From assembly GCA_947478975.1 (NCBI GenBank), contig CANJYI010000005.1, forward strand, positions 1 to 26,991: a stretch of 26,991 bases of DNA, in the 5' to 3' direction. A model generated the notes under the pieces. It was not told the origin of the DNA. It was given only the letters and a program-made list of their open reading frames with translations, and made no database searches. Made by a program: the position numbers and the translations under genes. The stretch's first letter is position 1. Each line of letters opens with the position of its first letter. Below, one piece after another: positions 23,814 to 26,991 of this stretch. The DNA is from Chthoniobacteraceae bacterium (GTDB lineage: Bacteria > Verrucomicrobiota > Verrucomicrobiia > Chthoniobacterales > Chthoniobacteraceae).

Positions 23814-24872
23814 ATGATCACCGTAGCCGTATTTGACACACACCGATTTGACCGTGAGGCACTGGAGCTTGCGGCCGCCGGGCCCACGCCGGCGGGTGCC
23901 GAGGAGGTCGCCTTCCGCTTTGTGGAGGCGCGCCTGGGTCCGTCGACTGCCTCGCTGGCGGCGGGATGCGAGGCCGTGTGCGTGTTTGTCAATGACCGGG
24001 TGGACGCGGACACCCTCGAGCGGCTTGTGGGGGCGGGCGTGCGCATGGTGACGCTGCGCTGCGCCGGGTTTAACAACGTGGATCTTGCAGCCGCGCGGCG
24101 GTTGGGTGTCTGCGTGGCGCGGGTGCCTGCCTATTCGCCCCACGCCATCGCGGAGCACGCGGTCGCACTGATCCTCGCCTTGAACAGGAAGCTTGTCCGG
24201 GCCTCGAGCCGCGTGCGGGACGGCAATTTTTCGCTGGAGGGCCTTGTGGGGTTCGATCTGCACGGAAAAACCGTCGGGGTGGTGGGTACGGGGAAAATAG
24301 GGGCTGTTTTCGCCCGGATCATACACGGCTTCGGCTGCGTGCTGCTGGGCAGCGACCCGGCGCCGGACACCGCCCTTTCGGAGGAGACCGGGCTCGAATA
24401 CTGTCCCCTGCCGGAACTGCTGGGCCGCGCGGACATTGTTTCGCTGCACCTGCCCCTCAACGAGGCCACCCGGCATGTGGTGGATGCGGCCGCCATCAGC
24501 CGGATGCGTGCAGGGGCCATGCTCATCAACACGGGGCGGGGTGCGTTGGTTGACACCCCGGCACTGATGGATGGGCTCAAGAGCGGCCAAATTGGGGCCG
24601 TTGGACTGGACGTGTACGAGGAGGAAGAGGGGGTGTTTTTCGAGGACCATTCCGAGGAGGTGCTGCGGGATGAAAAGCTGGCCTGGCTTCTGATGTGCCC
24701 CAACGTGCTGGTGACCGCGCACCAGGCATTTTTGACGCGCGAAGCACTCCAGGGGCTGGCAGCGACGACCCTCCTGAATTTGAGGGAGTACAAAGGCTCG
24801 GCCCTGGGCCGTGAACCCTGGGCACCCGATCCGCAGCGCTGGCTGGTCGCGCCCTCAGGCGGGACCTCCTGA
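23814..24872 (+). CDS. ldhA: D-lactate dehydrogenase-like 2-hydroxyacid dehydrogenase
   Basis: A 352-residue NAD-dependent D-2-hydroxyacid dehydrogenase. The N-terminal catalytic part has VTLRCAGFNNVDLAAARRLG at about 79-98, and the Rossmann domain has VVGTGKIG at about 157-163. Catalytic residues are in place: Arg in NTGRGALVD (about 242), Glu in GLDVYEEEE (about 269) and His in TAHQAFLT (about 303). The DVYEEEEGVFFEDHS and FLTREAL segments favour fermentative D-lactate dehydrogenase (LdhA) over phosphoglycerate or formate dehydrogenase branches. It should interconvert pyruvate and D-lactate in the cytoplasm. AAAGGGA lies about 13 nt before the ATG, a somewhat distant ribosome-binding site. 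It stands 96 nt after the methyltransferase gene and 102 nt before parB. Confidence 0.92.
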   Translation: MITVAVFDTHRFDREALELAAAGPTPAGAEEVAFRFVEARLGPSTASLAAGCEAVCVFVNDRVDADTLERLVGAGVRMVTLRCAGFNNVDLAAARRLGVCVARVPAYSPHAIAEHAVALILALNRKLVRASSRVRDGNFSLEGLVGFDLHGKTVGVVGTGKIGAVFARIIHGFGCVLLGSDPAPDTALSEETGLEYCPLPELLGRADIVSLHLPLNEATRHVVDAAAISRMRAGAMLINTGRGALVDTPALMDGLKSGQIGAVGLDVYEEEEGVFFEDHSEEVLRDEKLAWLLMCPNVLVTAHQAFLTREALQGLAATTLLNLREYKGSALGREPWAPDPQRWLVAPSGGTS

Positions 24873-24974
24873 CTTACCGGGGAGGAAAGAGACGCAATTG
24901 GGGGTGCAGAGGAGGCGGCTTTTCCGGGGAGGAAGTTTTGCCTTTTGCAATCGGGAAGGTAGCGTTGCTCCTTT
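24873..24974 (+). other. Gap before parB with an 11-bp direct repeat
   Basis: CCGGGGAGGAA occurs twice, at 24877 and 24924, in the 102-nt gap between the dehydrogenase and parB. It may be chance in purine-rich DNA or an operator pair. No parS-like palindrome is present here and no clear promoter is seen. Confidence 0.4.
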
Positions 24975-25880
24975 ATGGCGAAGCCTTCCGCTCTCGGCAA
25001 AGGACTGGGTGCACTCATTACCACCCGGCCTGCAACCCCCATAGCCTCTCCCGCCCCCGTGGTGGAGAAGGGCGAACGGGTCCAACAGCTCGCGCCCGCA
25101 GCGCTGGCGCCCTCCCCTCTGCAACCGCGCAAGGTGTTTAAGGAGGACGAGCTTCACGAACTGGCCGACTCGATTCGCGAACATGGCATTCTCCAGCCCC
25201 TGATTTGCCGGAAGACGGGAGACCTTTTCGAACTGATCGCCGGCGAACGCCGATGGAGGGCGTCCCAACTGGTGGGGCTTGAGACGGTGCCTGTCATCGT
25301 CAGGGAAGCATCCGACCGGGACGTCCTCGAACTCGCCCTCATTGAAAACATCCAGCGCGCTGAATTAAACCCGCTGGAGGAGGCGAAGGCCTACCTGCGC
25401 CTTGCAGAGGAGTTTTCCATGAAGCAGGAGGACATCTCCCGCAGCGTAGGGCGCAGCCGCGCGTCGGTCGCCAACAGCATTCGCCTGCTGGATCTGGCGC
25501 CAGAACTTCAAACCTGGCTTTCTCAGGAGCGCATTTCAGTCGGGCACGCCAAAGTGCTCCTGAGTCTCCGCTCCCACGAGGAGCAGACGGCGGCCGCAGA
25601 GGAGATCCTGCGCAAGGGCCTCACGGTGCGTGGCACGGAGACCCTCGTCGCCCAAATTGCGGATTCCACAGGGAAGGAACGCCGCACCAAATCCGCAAAA
25701 AGCACCGCGCGGGTTGCCCCCGCCATCCAGCGGCTCCAAAATCGGCTTCAACACCATTTTGGAACCCACGTGGCCCTCCAGCACAGCGACAAGCGCGGGC
25801 GCATTGAGATCGAGTACTACGGCCAGGATGACCTCCAGCGGATCCTCTCTCTGTTGGGCATTGAGGCGGACGACCGCTAA
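24975..25880 (+). CDS. parB: Chromosome partitioning protein ParB
   Basis: A 301-residue chromosomal ParB. The start SALGKGLGALI is typical. The N-terminal CTP-binding domain covers about 38-125, with LQPRKVF, IREHGILQPL, the GERRWRAS motif at 90-97 and ENIQRAELNPLEEA at 124-137. The helix-turn-helix that reads parS spans about 150-175 (MKQEDISRSVGRSRASVANS). A C-terminal dimerisation domain ends in DLQRILSLLGI. It loads at parS and spreads as a CTP-dependent clamp to organise the origin for segregation. parA, normally directly upstream, is absent; a dehydrogenase gene occupies that place. The M28-like gene follows after 17 nt and may be co-transcribed. Confidence 0.96.
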   Translation: MAKPSALGKGLGALITTRPATPIASPAPVVEKGERVQQLAPAALAPSPLQPRKVFKEDELHELADSIREHGILQPLICRKTGDLFELIAGERRWRASQLVGLETVPVIVREASDRDVLELALIENIQRAELNPLEEAKAYLRLAEEFSMKQEDISRSVGRSRASVANSIRLLDLAPELQTWLSQERISVGHAKVLLSLRSHEEQTAAAEEILRKGLTVRGTETLVAQIADSTGKERRTKSAKSTARVAPAIQRLQNRLQHHFGTHVALQHSDKRGRIEIEYYGQDDLQRILSLLGIEADDR

Positions 25881-25897
25881 GAAACCACCCCCGCCCC

Positions 25898-26884
25898 ATG
25901 GCCCGCTTAGCCTTGCAACGACTCCGCGCTCCCCTGCGCACAGCGACTCTTCTGCTTCTCCAAAGCCTTGCCGCTTGCAGCCAGGAGTCCAAACCGGATC
26001 CAGCCTCCGACTCCAAGCCAAAGACTGCCCAAAAGCAGCCCGTTCCGGTCGAAATCTGGAGGGAATTCAGCGGCGCCCGAGCCTACGCCGAGGTGGAAAA
26101 GCAGGTAGCCTTCGGCCCGCGCCCTGCAGGCTCACAGGCGCTGGCGGAAGCGCGTGCCCAGCTTACCTCCGCTCTTCAGGCAAACGGCTGGACCGTCGAA
26201 CCCCAAGCGTTCGTCGCTCAAACACCGCACGGCGCCCTGCAGATGATCAACCTACTGGCCCGGTTTGGCGCGCCCGCCGCTACCCAACCGACCACCCAAA
26301 AGGTCATCGTCGGCTCGCACTACGACACCAAATCCTTTAGCACCATCTCCTTTGTGGGGGCCAACGACGGCGCCTCCAGCACCGGTGCACTCGTTGAGCT
26401 CTCGCGGGTCCTCGCACTGGATCCCGCACTCGCCACACAAATCGAGCTCGTGTTTTTCGACGGAGAGGAGGCGCTCCAGCAGTTCACCGAAACCGACGGA
26501 CTGTACGGCAGCCGCCACTACGCAACCCAGTTGAGGGAAACCGGCAGGGCTGCCCAATTCAAATTCGCAGTCGTCTGGGACATGATCGGAGATCGCAACC
26601 TCACGGTCACCCTGCCCTTGGATTCCCCAAAAGATCTCACCCAGGGCCTGCTCTCTTCCGCCGAGACGCTCCAAAGCCGGGGAGCCTTCCGCATTTTTGA
26701 CCGCCCCATGCTCGACGACCACGTGCCGCTCAACCTCATTGCGCGCATTCCGGCCATCGACATCATCGATTTTGAGTACGATGCGTGGCACACGGCGGAT
26801 GACACGCTGTCCCAAATCAGCGCAGACAGCCTGCAGACCATCGGGTCGGTTACGCTGCATTTCCTAAAGAAGTCGCTTCCGTAA
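25898..26884 (+). CDS. M28-family lipoprotein, glutaminyl-peptide cyclotransferase-like
   Basis: A 328-residue lipoprotein: basic N-terminus, hydrophobic 15-26, lipobox LAAC with Cys27, then a charged linker. The catalytic fold is the zinc M28 type. Candidate ligands are H141 (GSHYDTK), D157 (GANDGASSTG), E190/E191 (FFDGEEA), D228 (VWDMIGD) and H298 (AWHTADDTL). The DGEEALQQFTETDGLYGSRH run (about 188-207) and the single-zinc pattern (Asp, Glu, His) match animal-type glutaminyl cyclases, which convert N-terminal glutamine to pyroglutamate, better than aminopeptidases. It should act outside the cytoplasm on exported proteins or peptides. It lies 17 nt after parB, possibly in one transcript, without an obvious functional link. 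An aminopeptidase role cannot be excluded. Confidence 0.88.
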   Translation: MARLALQRLRAPLRTATLLLLQSLAACSQESKPDPASDSKPKTAQKQPVPVEIWREFSGARAYAEVEKQVAFGPRPAGSQALAEARAQLTSALQANGWTVEPQAFVAQTPHGALQMINLLARFGAPAATQPTTQKVIVGSHYDTKSFSTISFVGANDGASSTGALVELSRVLALDPALATQIELVFFDGEEALQQFTETDGLYGSRHYATQLRETGRAAQFKFAVVWDMIGDRNLTVTLPLDSPKDLTQGLLSSAETLQSRGAFRIFDRPMLDDHVPLNLIARIPAIDIIDFEYDAWHTADDTLSQISADSLQTIGSVTLHFLKKSLP

Positions 26885-26991
26885 GGTTTCTCCAAAGCCG
26901 ACACCAAGCGCTCACTTCTGGCAGGGACTGGCCGTCTGAAAGAAGGAACCTGCTGCACTCTGCCCGATGGTTGTGGACTCTTCCGAGGGAC

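Overview
The window looks like chromosomal DNA of a GC-rich member of the Verrucomicrobiota (PVC group). The evidence is the gene content. It has DUF1552, DUF1501, DUF1549/DUF1553 and PSCyt-type secreted proteins, two ThuA-like proteins, a very large PVC-type dehydrogenase with HEAT repeats and a C-terminal c-heme domain, and an ECF sigma / membrane anti-sigma pair. This mix is characteristic of Planctomycetes and Verrucomicrobia, and the housekeeping genes fit Verrucomicrobiota. No rRNA, tRNA, CRISPR array, phage or transposase gene was seen.

Layout. (1) 1-3069, minus strand: ECF sigma factor, membrane anti-sigma-like protein, DUF1552 protein and the start of a cytochrome-type (DUF1592-like) protein that runs off the left edge. 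(2) 3170-7504, minus: one 1444-residue secreted fusion of a 3-keto-disaccharide hydrolase (DUF1080), an SGNH esterase-like domain, a PVC dehydrogenase propeller, HEAT repeats and a c-heme domain. (3) 7808-8925, plus: a small glutaredoxin-like protein and an unknown membrane protein. (4) 15757 down to 8918, minus: a compact seven-gene run hslO - tcdA - TPR lipoprotein - GAF/SpoIIE phosphatase - grpE - dnaJ - rsmE, mostly protein quality control and stress. (5) 15841-22192, plus: ThuA-like, DUF1549/DUF1553 cytochrome, DUF1501 and ThuA-like genes, a probable operon for an extracytoplasmic oxidative process, perhaps on sugars. (6) 22193-22721: a gene-free stretch with a 17-bp tandem repeat array and several palindromes. 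(7) 22722-26884, plus: a SAM methyltransferase, a D-lactate dehydrogenase-like enzyme, ParB and an M28/glutaminyl-cyclase-like lipoprotein.

How they work together. Regions 1, 2 and 5 encode exported heme and hydrolase proteins whose shared theme is probably oxidation and cleavage of glycans outside the cytoplasm, with the ECF sigma/anti-sigma pair as the likely controller of region 1. Region 2 may share that control, because its upstream DNA carries a decayed copy of the sigma-gene leader. Region 4 ties a redox-activated holdase (Hsp33) and the DnaK co-chaperones to a signalling phosphatase in one transcription unit; dnaK itself is not in the window. The most notable observations are a hairpin that would mask the sigma-factor ribosome-binding site, the duplicated sigma leader, the five-part fusion protein, the chaperone/phosphatase operon and the 17-bp repeat array.
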